From: an uncultured Pelagibacteraceae bacterium
Lineage (GTDB): Bacteria; Pseudomonadota; Alphaproteobacteria; Pelagibacterales; Pelagibacteraceae
Direction of reading: 5' to 3'
Assembly (NCBI GenBank): GCA_902587515.1
Contig: CACILM010000002.1
Coordinates: 124,001 to 188,000, forward strand
DNA length: 64,000 bases
Shown: piece after piece, positions 8,725 through 17,347 of the stretch
How positions within the stretch are numbered: position 1 is the stretch's first letter
How the letters are laid out: the number at the start of each line of letters is the position of its first letter
Made by a program: the position numbers and the translations under genes
Notes under the pieces: generated by a model
Database searches by the model: none
What the model saw: the letters and a program-made list of their open reading frames with translations, nothing else
Told to the model about the DNA's origin: nothing

Positions 8725-10227
8725 ATGAAGCCGATTTTGATAATACCTTTAATGGGTAAAAGACGCAAAAATATATTTAACAAAAATAATTTTTTCTTTA
8801 ATAAAACATACAATTTTTTATTAAATCATATATTTAACAATTTTAAATTTTGTTCAAAGATTATATTAATATGTAAAAAAAAGGATCAAAAATTTATTAA
8901 ATTTAATAAAGGTCCAAAAATTAATTTCATAAATCTCAAAAATTCGAATAATCAAATTGATACTATTTTAAGAGTGAAAGATATAATTAATCAAAACGTT
9001 CCTATCTTAATTCTTAATCCAGATGCTTTATTTAATTTTATTCAAAATAAAGTTGAATTAAATAAGCATTTGTTAAAGTGCGACTTAGCTTTTTTTGGAA
9101 TAAAGGATTACATAAATAATTCAAAGGACTTTAAAAAAGATACATTTGAGGTCTATGGTAACAATATTTCATCTATAATGATTAAGAGTGGTGTTTCAAA
9201 TAATAAGAAACATTTTACAAGCGCGGGTTTATATTTTTTTAAAAATGTAAAATTTTTTAATAAATTGAATTCGAAATTTATTAAGAAAAACGACTCAAAA
9301 AGAATTAATATACAATTAGCACATTTATTTAAAAATTCTCTTAGAAATAAAAAAGTAAAATACTTTCTTGTTAAAAATTTTATTGATTTTGGTAATCAAA
9401 AAAAATACGAGGAATATATATTTTGGAAAAGATTTTTCAAAGATGAATTTTTCAAATTTGATAAGCACAAAGGTAGTAAAATTTTAAATATTATTCCAGC
9501 AGCTGGTGAAGGTAAAAGACATAAAGAATTAGGATATAATAAACCAAAACCATTAATACCAATATCGGGTAAATCAATGTTTGAAAATTCTATCAATAGA
9601 TTGCCAAATAGAAATAAAAATTTATTTATTTTTAAAAAGAAAACTTTTGTTAAATTCAAAATTAAAAATATTTTTTCCCAAAACAAGACACTTCAAAATT
9701 ATTTTCTAATTAATAGAAAAACAAAAGGTATGGCTGAAACTATTCTACTTGCTAAAGATAAATTACCACGTCATCAGCCTGCTATTATCAGTTCATGTGA
9801 TATAAGTTTTATAATAAATTATAAAAAATTTTATAAATTACTCAAAAAAAAGCCAGATGGAATTATTTTCACATGGAGACAATATCCATTTGCTGATGAA
9901 AGTCCCAATTCACATGCTTATGTTAAAGTCAAAAAAGAAAGGGTGACTTCTATATCTGAAAAAAAAACGATAAGTAAAAATCCAAATAACGATTATGCGG
10001 TTACTGGAATATTTTATTTTAAAAGTATTAAACTTCTAATTGAATGTATAGAACACATGATGAAAAATAAAATTACGGTAAATAACGAATACTATGTAGC
10101 CACATCAATGGATAAAATAATTAAAGATAAAAAGAAAATTTACAATTTTGAAGTTGATCAATTTATTTCTTGGAGTTTGCCAGAACATTTAAAAAGCTAT
10201 AATTACTGGGAGGAGATATTCAAATGA
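8725..10227 (+). CDS. Tandem-domain sugar-phosphate nucleotidyltransferase
   Basis: The 500-residue protein carries two copies of a nucleotidyltransferase-like fold. The C-terminal copy is canonical: 'IIPAAGEGKRHKELG' (P258-R265) then 'KPKPLIPISGKSMFENS', 'SSCDISF' at the metal-binding Asp, and 'YAVTGIFYFK'. The N-terminal copy starts 'ILIIPLMGKRRKNIF', keeping the strand but not the GxGxR loop. It has parallel segments such as 'LILNPDALF' and 'FTSAGLYFF'. The N-half thus looks catalytically degenerate, perhaps structural or regulatory. It starts on ATG 8725, with AGGA at 8713-8716 as ribosome binding site, and is coupled by ATGA to the HAD gene. Confidence 0.75.
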   Translation: MKPILIIPLMGKRRKNIFNKNNFFFNKTYNFLLNHIFNNFKFCSKIILICKKKDQKFIKFNKGPKINFINLKNSNNQIDTILRVKDIINQNVPILILNPDALFNFIQNKVELNKHLLKCDLAFFGIKDYINNSKDFKKDTFEVYGNNISSIMIKSGVSNNKKHFTSAGLYFFKNVKFFNKLNSKFIKKNDSKRINIQLAHLFKNSLRNKKVKYFLVKNFIDFGNQKKYEEYIFWKRFFKDEFFKFDKHKGSKILNIIPAAGEGKRHKELGYNKPKPLIPISGKSMFENSINRLPNRNKNLFIFKKKTFVKFKIKNIFSQNKTLQNYFLINRKTKGMAETILLAKDKLPRHQPAIISSCDISFIINYKKFYKLLKKKPDGIIFTWRQYPFADESPNSHAYVKVKKERVTSISEKKTISKNPNNDYAVTGIFYFKSIKLLIECIEHMMKNKITVNNEYYVATSMDKIIKDKKKIYNFEVDQFISWSLPEHLKSYNYWEEIFK

Positions 10228-11060
10228 AAAAAACTGATATGAATTATCTCTCAAAAAAATATAGATTTTTTTTATTTGATCAATGGGGAGTTCTTCATAA
10301 TGGTAACAAAATTTTTAAATATACAAATAATTCTTTAAAAAGGATTAAAGATAAAAAATTAATTTTAATTTCTAACACTTCGCAGACTTTAGTAGAGTTT
10401 AAAACACAAACATTAAAAAAAATTAATCTAAAATTTTCTTATTTTGATAAGATTATTACTGCTGGAGAAACACTTTTAAAAATCACACGTAATTCAAAAA
10501 AAAACATTATTTCTAGAATTATTTTGAGAAAAAAAGCCTTTATTATTTCAAATGAAATGGAGCAGGATCTTGTTAATAAACTAAAAGTAGAAAATTTTGA
10601 TTATACTAAATGCAAATTTATACTATCACTTTCCTTGAAACCAAGAAAAAATCATAAAAATCTTTTGAAAAAAATAAAATATCTATCAAAAAAAAAAATT
10701 CCAATGATTTGTACAAACCCTGATTTATACAACATTAAAAATAATAAAAGATACTATCAAATTGGATATATCGCAAAAAAATATAGTGACTTTGGTGGTA
10801 AAGTTCATTTTATAGGTAAACCAAATTTAAATATTTTTAAAAATATAATTAAGAATAAAGATAAAAAATTTGCAGTAATTATTGGAGATAATTTAAACAC
10901 TGATGTTTTAGGTGGAAAAAATTATGGTATATCTACTGCTTTAGTTTTTGATGGATTTAAAAAGTTAAATAAAATTAAATCTAAAACTTTGGTAAATAAA
11001 GTAATATCTAATAACAAAATCAAGCCAAATTATTTAATCAAAAACATATCTATATCTTAA
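10224..11060 (+). CDS. HAD superfamily class IIA hydrolase (TIGR01459-like)
   Basis: The 278-residue protein has the N-terminal motif 'FLFDQWGVLHNG' (D19), then 'LILISNTSQT' (motif II, Ser/Thr), 'HFIGKPN' (motif III Lys) and 'VIIGDNLNTDVLGG' (motif IV acids). This is the NagD-like class IIA arrangement. It starts within the nucleotidyltransferase stop (ATGA at 10224). The pairing suggests a phosphatase acting on a sugar or polyol phosphate before or after nucleotidyl transfer. Motif I has Gln in place of the second Asp, as in the DxWGVLHNG branch. It overlaps the convergent transketolase gene by 11 nt. Confidence 0.78.
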   Translation: MKKTDMNYLSKKYRFFLFDQWGVLHNGNKIFKYTNNSLKRIKDKKLILISNTSQTLVEFKTQTLKKINLKFSYFDKIITAGETLLKITRNSKKNIISRIILRKKAFIISNEMEQDLVNKLKVENFDYTKCKFILSLSLKPRKNHKNLLKKIKYLSKKKIPMICTNPDLYNIKNNKRYYQIGYIAKKYSDFGGKVHFIGKPNLNIFKNIIKNKDKKFAVIIGDNLNTDVLGGKNYGISTALVFDGFKKLNKIKSKTLVNKVISNNKIKPNYLIKNISIS

Positions 11061-11967
11061 AAAATTTTTTGAAGATTTTTTCTAAACTTTTAATGTCTAA
11101 TTTATAAAATTTTTCTAAAGAACTTGGAGTATCACTATCTACAAAATCATCTTTTATTCCGTGAATTTTAAGATTTTTATTTAACTTATTTTTTGCGCAA
11201 ATTTCTGCAATTATTGAGCCAAGGCCCCCTATTATGCTGTGATCTTCTACAGTAATTATATTTTTATATTTTTTTAAAATCCTTACCATATGTTTTTCAT
11301 CCAAAGGTTTAAGTGATGATAAATTTAAAATACCAATATTTTTTTTTATTTTTTTAACAGCTGCAAAACAGTTAGCCAATATGGGACCAGACGAGATAAC
11401 AAGATTATTTTTTCCTTTATAAATAATTGAAGGTGTGCCAGCTTTAAACTTATAATTTTTTGGCAAAAATTCAATCACTTCATTTCTTGCGATTCTCAAA
11501 TAGGTTGGTTTTTTGTTTTTTGCAGTATAGTTGATTATTTGCTTTGTTTCATTTGGTGTACTAGGTTGAAAAATTTCAAAGTATGGCAAGGATCTCATGA
11601 CTGCAACGTCTTGCACTGATGATTGAGTTGCTCCATCAGGGCCAATAAGCCCTCCATGAGTTCCAACAATTACAACGCCACATTTGTTATAAGATATGGA
11701 AGTTCTGATCTCTACATTTTTACCTGTTATAAATGATGCAAAACTTGCTAAAAAAGGTCTGAAGCCCGACATTGATAATCCAGCAGCTATTCCAACTGCA
11801 TTAGCTTCAGCAATACCAATCTCAAAAGATCTTTTTGGAAATTTGTTAAAAAAAAAACTTAATTTACATGCGTCTTTTAAATCACAACTTACTGCAACAA
11901 TTTTTTTATTTTTTTTACCAATTTTTACTAATTCTTTTCCAAATGCCTCTCTGATACTTAATGTCAT
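11050..11967 (-). CDS. Transketolase, C-terminal subunit (split enzyme)
   Basis: The 305-residue protein covers the pyrimidine-binding and C-terminal domains of transketolase. 'FEIGIAEANAVGIAAGLS' contains the Glu that activates thiamine diphosphate, and 'VVIVGTHGGLIGPDGATQSSVQDVA' and 'YLRIARNEV' are also family segments. The N-terminal diphosphate-binding half is in the gene immediately upstream. Split transketolases occur in specialised sugar pathways and in DXS/TK-like hydrid families. Its position next to a kinase and nucleotidyltransferase argues for a dedicated role, not the central pentose pathway. Confidence 0.85.
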   Translation of the reverse strand: MTLSIREAFGKELVKIGKKNKKIVAVSCDLKDACKLSFFFNKFPKRSFEIGIAEANAVGIAAGLSMSGFRPFLASFASFITGKNVEIRTSISYNKCGVVIVGTHGGLIGPDGATQSSVQDVAVMRSLPYFEIFQPSTPNETKQIINYTAKNKKPTYLRIARNEVIEFLPKNYKFKAGTPSIIYKGKNNLVISSGPILANCFAAVKKIKKNIGILNLSSLKPLDEKHMVRILKKYKNIITVEDHSIIGGLGSIIAEICAKNKLNKNLKIHGIKDDFVDSDTPSSLEKFYKLDIKSLEKIFKKFFKI

Positions 11968-11968
11968 T

Positions 11969-12769
11969 TTAGCTCAATTCTGAAATTGCTTTTTTATAAT
12001 TTTCCTCTGATAAATCTTTCACGCTATGAAACTTGTTATTATTTTCCATAAATGATATTCCCTTTCCTTTTATAGTATCACAGTAAACAAGTAATGGTTT
12101 TTTATTTTGATTTTGTAAAAATCCTTTAATTACTTTTGAGAGAGCTTGAAGAGAATGGCCGTTAATTTTTGTAGTTTTAAAACCAAAAGAATTCCATTTT
12201 TCTAACAAATTTTTTTCCGGAAGTGTCTCACTTATAGATCTTTCATTTTGAAATTTATTTCCATCAATAAATACAATTATATCTTTTATTTTATGAGCCC
12301 CAATATACATAGCTGACTCCCAAATTTGTCCTTCTTGTATTTCGCCATCACCTAATAAGCAGAAAATTTTATTTTTTTTATTTAGTAATTTTGATCCGAG
12401 ATAATAACCTATACTGATTGACAAGCCTTGTCCCAATGCGCCAGTGCCTGAGTCAACATGATTTAACTTTTTTTTATCAGGGTGACCTTGCAGTCTGCTG
12501 TTTACTTTTCTTAAAGTTTTAAGTTCGTTTTTTTTTAATAAATTAAATTCATCTAAAGCTGCGTAAAAAGCTGGAGCTGCATGACCTTTTGATAGAATAA
12601 ATTTATTTCTATTAATTTTTTTATAATTAATACCAAACTTGAGTATAGAATAAATTAATTCTACCGAAGAAAGCGAGGGACCGACATGTCCTGACCTGGC
12701 ATGATAAATTGAAAAAAGAATTTTTTTCCTAATATTTTTACAACACTCTAAAGCATTTTTTTTTGACAT
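11969..12769 (-). CDS. Transketolase, N-terminal subunit (split enzyme)
   Basis: The 266-residue protein has 'YHARSGHVGPSLSSVELIYSIL', 'FILSKGHAAPAFYAAL' and the thiamine diphosphate motif 'LLGDGEIQEGQIWE' with 'IVFIDGNKFQNE' at its end. These are the substrate His residues and GDG...N motif of the transketolase N-domain. One nucleotide separates its stop from the start of the C-terminal subunit, so stoichiometric translation is likely. The gene opens leftwards from a 100-nt divergent promoter region shared with a GT9 gene. Confidence 0.87.
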   Translation of the reverse strand: MSKKNALECCKNIRKKILFSIYHARSGHVGPSLSSVELIYSILKFGINYKKINRNKFILSKGHAAPAFYAALDEFNLLKKNELKTLRKVNSRLQGHPDKKKLNHVDSGTGALGQGLSISIGYYLGSKLLNKKNKIFCLLGDGEIQEGQIWESAMYIGAHKIKDIIVFIDGNKFQNERSISETLPEKNLLEKWNSFGFKTTKINGHSLQALSKVIKGFLQNQNKKPLLVYCDTIKGKGISFMENNNKFHSVKDLSEENYKKAISELS

Positions 12770-12869
12770 AAATTTACCTAATAATTGATATAGAAAAAAC
12801 TTACTTTTTTAATTTTAATAAGGCAAATTATTATATTATTTTACCGTTTTTATAAAGTATATATATTCT
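12770..12869. promoter_or_regulatory. Divergent promoter region, split transketolase / GT9
   Basis: This 100-nt A/T-rich gap separates two divergent start codons. A 'TATATATT'-like tract lies at 12860-12867, too close to the GT9 ATG to serve as a -10 with a normal leader. Other candidates such as 'TATATTAT' near 12830 cannot be ranked by eye. No hairpin or RNA gene is visible. Confidence 0.4.
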
Positions 12870-13823
12870 ATGAAAAAAATTTTAATTTACAATTCTGGTG
12901 GTGGACTAGGAGACTCGATTCAATTATTTCCACTAATACTGAGCCTTAAAAATCATTTTAAAAAATCAAATTTTTTTTATTTAGGAGCCCATTCAAACCA
13001 TTTTGAGGGAAAATTAAAAGAATATAAAATTAGCCTAGAAACATTAAACTTAAAATTAAAATATTTTGGTTTCAGATGGTGGCATTTACTTTTTGTAAAT
13101 AAAAGAGTAGCTGAAAAAAATTTAGGAAAATTTGACCTCATAATTGACTTACAATCAAAATTTAGAAATTCATTAATACTAAAAAGAGTTCCACATGTTT
13201 TATTCTATTCGAAAACATTTAAGGGGTTTTTTTCTACGAGGAAGATAAAATCATATTCTGCAAACCATTTAGACAACTTAAGTCTGTTCTTAGAAGACGA
13301 TGTAATTAATATAGAATTTAAAACAAATCGGTTGCCAAAAGAAATTTTAATAGAGGCAAAAAGATTATTACCAAATTCAAATTATGTTGGTTTCTCTATT
13401 ACTCAAGGAAATAATTATAGAAAAAAAAGCTGGTCTTTGTATAAATTTACCTCACTAGCTAATAAAATTCTTTCTAAAAATAAAATTCCAGTTTTTTTCA
13501 TTGAAAAAAATAAAACTGATTTAATAGAAAAGATTAAAAATCAAGTTCCATCAGCAATTTTTCCTGAGTTAAATTCAAAGTTAGCTTGCCCCGCTCTTGT
13601 AACTGCCTTGGCTTCAAGATTAAACACAGCCGTATCAATTGATAATGGTATAATGCATATGATGGCCTTAGCAAAAATTCCAATGATAGTTTTATTTGGA
13701 CCTACGGATTCAAATAAATTTGCGCCAAAAAATAATTTTACTCAAATACTGGATAGTAAAATACTTTATAAAACTAAAGATATTAATTCAATTGGTGTAG
13801 ATGAGGTTTTAAGCTTAATTTAA
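12870..13823 (+). CDS. GT9 family glycosyltransferase (heptosyltransferase-like)
   Basis: The 317-residue protein starts 'ILIYNSGGGLGDSIQLFPLI', the N-terminal GDxI motif of ADP-heptose:LPS heptosyltransferases. The nucleotide-binding domain shows 'AVSIDNGIMHMMALAKIPMIVLFGPTDS', with the D/N-x-G-xxH-xA signature of GT9. It probably adds a heptose or related sugar to LPS core or O-chain on the cytoplasmic face. It shares a TTAA at its stop with the convergent cinA-like gene (4-nt overlap at 13820-13823). Confidence 0.85.
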   Translation: MKKILIYNSGGGLGDSIQLFPLILSLKNHFKKSNFFYLGAHSNHFEGKLKEYKISLETLNLKLKYFGFRWWHLLFVNKRVAEKNLGKFDLIIDLQSKFRNSLILKRVPHVLFYSKTFKGFFSTRKIKSYSANHLDNLSLFLEDDVINIEFKTNRLPKEILIEAKRLLPNSNYVGFSITQGNNYRKKSWSLYKFTSLANKILSKNKIPVFFIEKNKTDLIEKIKNQVPSAIFPELNSKLACPALVTALASRLNTAVSIDNGIMHMMALAKIPMIVLFGPTDSNKFAPKNNFTQILDSKILYKTKDINSIGVDEVLSLI

Positions 13824-14575
13824 GTTTTTAAGATTTTTATTTTTTTAAATCTGATCATTTTTAAAAGATCTTTCTTTACAATTTCTAATTTTTTTTTTGA
13901 TACTGATCTTGAAACTATTGATACTCCAATTTTTCCTAATCTAAAAAAAGGGTAACTTCCAATATCAACAAATTTTTTATGTTTTTGCTGAATAGCTTCA
14001 AGTTGTTTAGAAATATTGCTTTCTACTGTGAAAAGATTAATTGTGTTACTATGAATTTTTAATCCTTTTACTAAATATTTTTTACAATTTTCTATCATAG
14101 AATTTAAAATTGATGGGACCCCTGGAAGAGAAAGAACATTTTTAGTAATAAATCCTGGTGCAGCACTTGAGGGATTGTAAATTAATTTTGCTATTTTTGG
14201 CATCTTTGCCATTTTTTTTCTTCCGTCATTAAATTTTTTTTTACCATAATAACTTTCAAGTATTTTGTAAGCCTCTTTATGATATCCGTAACCAACTTTA
14301 AAAGCTCTTGCAATTGACTTAGCTGTTATATCATCGTGGGTTGGACCTATTCCCCCTGTAGTAAAAACATAATTAAATCTTTTTGATAAAGATCGGATAT
14401 TCTCTATAATAATTTTTTCAACGTCAGGTATAATTCTTACCTCTGCTACCATTATTCCACAATTTTGGTTTAACCAGTTACTTAAAAATGCAATATTTTT
14501 ATCTTGTGTCCTGCCAGATAAAATTTCATTTCCAATAATTAAAATTGATGCATTTACTTTTTTTTTTTTCTTCAT
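13820..14575 (-). CDS. CinA-like protein, molybdopterin-binding domain only
   Basis: The 251-residue protein begins 'ASILIIGNEILSGRTQDKN' and has 'FTTGGIGPTHDDITAKSIA', the MoCF/MogA-type fold of CinA. The C-terminal nicotinamide-nucleotide amidase domain of full CinA (about 410 residues) is absent. Such short forms are annotated as competence/damage-inducible protein A or molybdopterin-binding protein. Members of the fold have ADP-ribose pyrophosphatase or molybdenum-cofactor roles; which applies here cannot be told. Only 16 nt separate its start from the divergent sfsA start. Confidence 0.83.
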   Translation of the reverse strand: MKKKKKVNASILIIGNEILSGRTQDKNIAFLSNWLNQNCGIMVAEVRIIPDVEKIIIENIRSLSKRFNYVFTTGGIGPTHDDITAKSIARAFKVGYGYHKEAYKILESYYGKKKFNDGRKKMAKMPKIAKLIYNPSSAAPGFITKNVLSLPGVPSILNSMIENCKKYLVKGLKIHSNTINLFTVESNISKQLEAIQQKHKKFVDIGSYPFFRLGKIGVSIVSRSVSKKKLEIVKKDLLKMIRFKKIKILKT

Positions 14576-14591
14576 AAGTTAATAATTATAT

Positions 14592-15293
14592 ATGAACTTT
14601 AAAGAAGTATTAATACCAGGTGAATTCGTGAAAAGATATAAACGTTTTTTTGTTGATGTTAAAATTGCAAATAAAATCTTTACCGCTCATTGTCCGAATA
14701 CTGGTTCTATGATGGGTTTATTGAAAGAAGGTAGTCGCGTATGGTTGAGTAAGTCCGATAATCCAAAAAGAAAGCTTAAATATACATTGGAGATTATTGA
14801 GGACCGAAAATCAAAGGTGGGGGTAAATACACACCAAACAAATAACATTGTTCTTGATGGTTTAAATACCTCAAATATAGAGGGTTTTAAAGATTTAGAT
14901 ATGATTCAGAAAGAGGTAAAATTTGGTAAAGACACTAGGTTTGACTTCCTGGTTACTAAAAAAGAAAAGAAATCTTTTATTGAAGTGAAAAATGTAACGC
15001 TTTCAAGAAAAAAAGGGATAGCAGAATTCCCAGATGCGGTTACATCTAGAGGATTAAAACACATTAAAGAACTATTGAAAGCAAAAAAAAAAGGTTATGA
15101 AATTTATCTTCTATATGTAATTCAAAGAGATGATTGTAAAATTTTTAAGTTAGCTAATGATATTGATCCTGAATACTGTGAATTTTTAAAAAAAGCTGTT
15201 AAAAAAAATCTAAATATTCTTTGCTATGATTGTAAATTTTTAACAAAAGGAATAAAACTAAATCAAAAAATAAAAGTTAAATTAAATGAGTAA
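14592..15293 (+). CDS. sfsA: Sugar fermentation stimulation protein SfsA
   Basis: The 233-residue length and sequence fit SfsA. An OB-like N-domain includes 'FTAHCPNTGSMMGLL', and a nuclease-like C-domain has 'FDFLVTKKEKKSFIEVKNVTL' with the D...ExK pattern. 'FPDAVTSRGLKHIKELL' is also diagnostic. SfsA was named for maltose regulation in E. coli but has a PD-(D/E)XK-like core; its true role is unclear. It overlaps map by 8 nt, forming the head of a map-pur operon. Confidence 0.92.
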   Translation: MNFKEVLIPGEFVKRYKRFFVDVKIANKIFTAHCPNTGSMMGLLKEGSRVWLSKSDNPKRKLKYTLEIIEDRKSKVGVNTHQTNNIVLDGLNTSNIEGFKDLDMIQKEVKFGKDTRFDFLVTKKEKKSFIEVKNVTLSRKKGIAEFPDAVTSRGLKHIKELLKAKKKGYEIYLLYVIQRDDCKIFKLANDIDPEYCEFLKKAVKKNLNILCYDCKFLTKGIKLNQKIKVKLNE

Positions 15294-16035
15294 TAAATAC
15301 AAAGAAGCTTTTGAAAAAACCCGAATAGCAGGATCAATAGCTGCAGCAGCTTTAAATGAAGTTTCTAAAATCGCTAAACCAGGAGTAAAGACAAATGAAA
15401 TTGACAATTTATGTTATGAATTTCTTAATGATCATGGTGCGTATTCTGCGCCACTTTTTTACAGGGGTTTTCCAAAATCTTGTTGTACGTCTACTAATCA
15501 CGTTGTTTGTCACGGGATACCATCTGAAAAAGTTTTGAAAGATGGTGATATTTTAAATGTTGATGTCACTGCCTTAAAAAACGGATGGCATGGGGACACA
15601 AGCAAAACATTTGAGATAGGAGAAGTATCTGTAAAAGCTAAAAAATTAGTTCAAACAACTTATAACGCAATGATGCAAGCAATTAAAATTATAAAAGAGG
15701 ATATTCATTTGGGTGATATAGGTTCAGTTATACAAAAACATGTTGAGGCCGAGGGTTTCTCTGTTGTTCAAGATTTTTGTGGACATGGAATCGGACAACA
15801 GTTTCATAAAGAACCAAATGTATTACACTATGGTAAAAAAGGAACAGGTGAAAAAATAAAAGCCGGAATGATATTTACTATAGAGCCCATGATAAATCTT
15901 GGAAATTATGAGACAAAAACACTTAACGATGGTTGGACAGCAGTTACAAAAGATAAGTCTTTGTCAGCACAATTTGAACATACTATAGGTGTAAAGAAAG
16001 ATGGATGTGAAATTTTTACATTGAGTAAAAATTAA
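15286..16035 (+). CDS. map: Methionine aminopeptidase, type I
   Basis: The 249-residue enzyme removes the initiator methionine from nascent proteins. All five metal ligands are visible in order: Asp in 'NVDVTAL', Asp in 'WHGDTSKTF', His in 'FCGHGIGQQFHKEP', Glu in 'FTIEPMI' and Glu in 'AQFEHTIGV'. No N-terminal zinc-finger extension is present, as in other bacterial type Ia enzymes. Its start lies within the sfsA 3' end, and purB begins 9 nt after its stop. Confidence 0.96.
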   Translation: MSNKYKEAFEKTRIAGSIAAAALNEVSKIAKPGVKTNEIDNLCYEFLNDHGAYSAPLFYRGFPKSCCTSTNHVVCHGIPSEKVLKDGDILNVDVTALKNGWHGDTSKTFEIGEVSVKAKKLVQTTYNAMMQAIKIIKEDIHLGDIGSVIQKHVEAEGFSVVQDFCGHGIGQQFHKEPNVLHYGKKGTGEKIKAGMIFTIEPMINLGNYETKTLNDGWTAVTKDKSLSAQFEHTIGVKKDGCEIFTLSKN

Positions 16036-16044
16036 AATATTTGA

Positions 16045-17343
16045 ATGATTGAAAGATACTCTAGAAAAGAAATAAAAAGTATTTGGGAGGATTATAATAA
16101 ATATTCTATTTGGCTTGAAATAGAGTTAGCGGCAGCTGAAGCAATGGAAAAACTTAGAATTATTCCAAGAGGTGTTGTTAGAAAAGTAAAATCTAAAGCA
16201 AAAATAAATGTTAAAAGAATTTCTCAGATAGAGGATAAAGTCAAACATGATGTTATAGCTTTTCTTACCTCAATAACTGAAAAAGCAGGGAAAGAGGCAA
16301 GATATCTTCATAAAGGTATGACTTCTTCAGATGTATTAGATACTTGTTTTAATATTCAATTGAAACAGTCTGGTGAGATTTTATTAAAAGATATTGATAA
16401 ATTACTAGTTGAAATTAAAAGACAAGCTTTAAAACATAAATTTACTTTATGTATTGGAAGAAGTCACGGAATACATGCGGAGCCAATAACTTTTGGCCTT
16501 AAAATGTTAACTTTCCATCAAGAATTTTTAAGAAATAAAAAAAGATTGGAAAGTTCAATTAAGGAAATTTCGACATGTGCAATATCTGGAGCAGTCGGAA
16601 CCTTTGCCAATATAGATCCTAAAGTTGAGACTTATGTAGCAAAGAAACTTAGGCTTCAAGTAGAACCTATTTCCACTCAAATAATTCCAAGAGATAGACA
16701 TGCACAATTTTTTTCTACACTAGGAATTATAGCAAGTTCTATTGAAAGATTTGCTGTGGAAATAAGACATCTTCAAAGAACGGAGGTCTTAGAAGTTGAA
16801 GAATTTTTTGGAAAAAAACAAAAAGGTTCCTCAGCAATGCCGCATAAAAAAAATCCTATATTAAGTGAAAATTTAACAGGATTGGCAAGATTGATTAGGT
16901 CCAGTGTTAATCCTGCTTTGGAAAATGTAGCTTTATGGCATGAAAGAGATATTTCGCATTCTGCTGTAGAGAGAAATATTGGTCCTGATGCAACTACAGC
17001 ACTTGATTTCGCTTTGTTTAGACTGACCAATATAATTAAAAATTTAAATATTTATCCAAAAAAAATGCTAAAAAATTTAAATATGACTAATGGTATATTT
17101 TTTTCACAAAGAGTGATGTTGGAGTTAACTTCAGCTGGTTTTACGAGAGAAGATGCCTATAAAGTTGTTCAAAAACATGCCATGCAAGCTTGGAAAGAAA
17201 ATTCTTCTTTTTTAGGAGAAATTATTTCAAATAAAAAAATTATTAACAAAATTCCTGTTAATAAACTAAAAAAACTATTTAATTTTAGTTATCATATGAA
17301 AAAAATTAATATAATTTTTAATCGTTGTCTGAAAAGAAAGTAA
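16045..17343 (+). CDS. purB: Adenylosuccinate lyase
   Basis: The 432-residue protein catalyses two fumarate-releasing steps of purine synthesis (SAICAR to AICAR, adenylosuccinate to AMP). The fumarase-superfamily signature 'GSSAMPHKKNPILSENL' is present with its catalytic Ser in the flexible loop. 'KGMTSSDVLDTC' and 'GRSHGIHAEPITFG' supply the substrate contacts and general acid His. It lies in a continuous purB-purC-purS-purQ-purL operon, five bases before purC. Confidence 0.96.
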   Translation: MIERYSRKEIKSIWEDYNKYSIWLEIELAAAEAMEKLRIIPRGVVRKVKSKAKINVKRISQIEDKVKHDVIAFLTSITEKAGKEARYLHKGMTSSDVLDTCFNIQLKQSGEILLKDIDKLLVEIKRQALKHKFTLCIGRSHGIHAEPITFGLKMLTFHQEFLRNKKRLESSIKEISTCAISGAVGTFANIDPKVETYVAKKLRLQVEPISTQIIPRDRHAQFFSTLGIIASSIERFAVEIRHLQRTEVLEVEEFFGKKQKGSSAMPHKKNPILSENLTGLARLIRSSVNPALENVALWHERDISHSAVERNIGPDATTALDFALFRLTNIIKNLNIYPKKMLKNLNMTNGIFFSQRVMLELTSAGFTREDAYKVVQKHAMQAWKENSSFLGEIISNKKIINKIPVNKLKKLFNFSYHMKKINIIFNRCLKRK

Positions 17344-17347
17344 TCAA

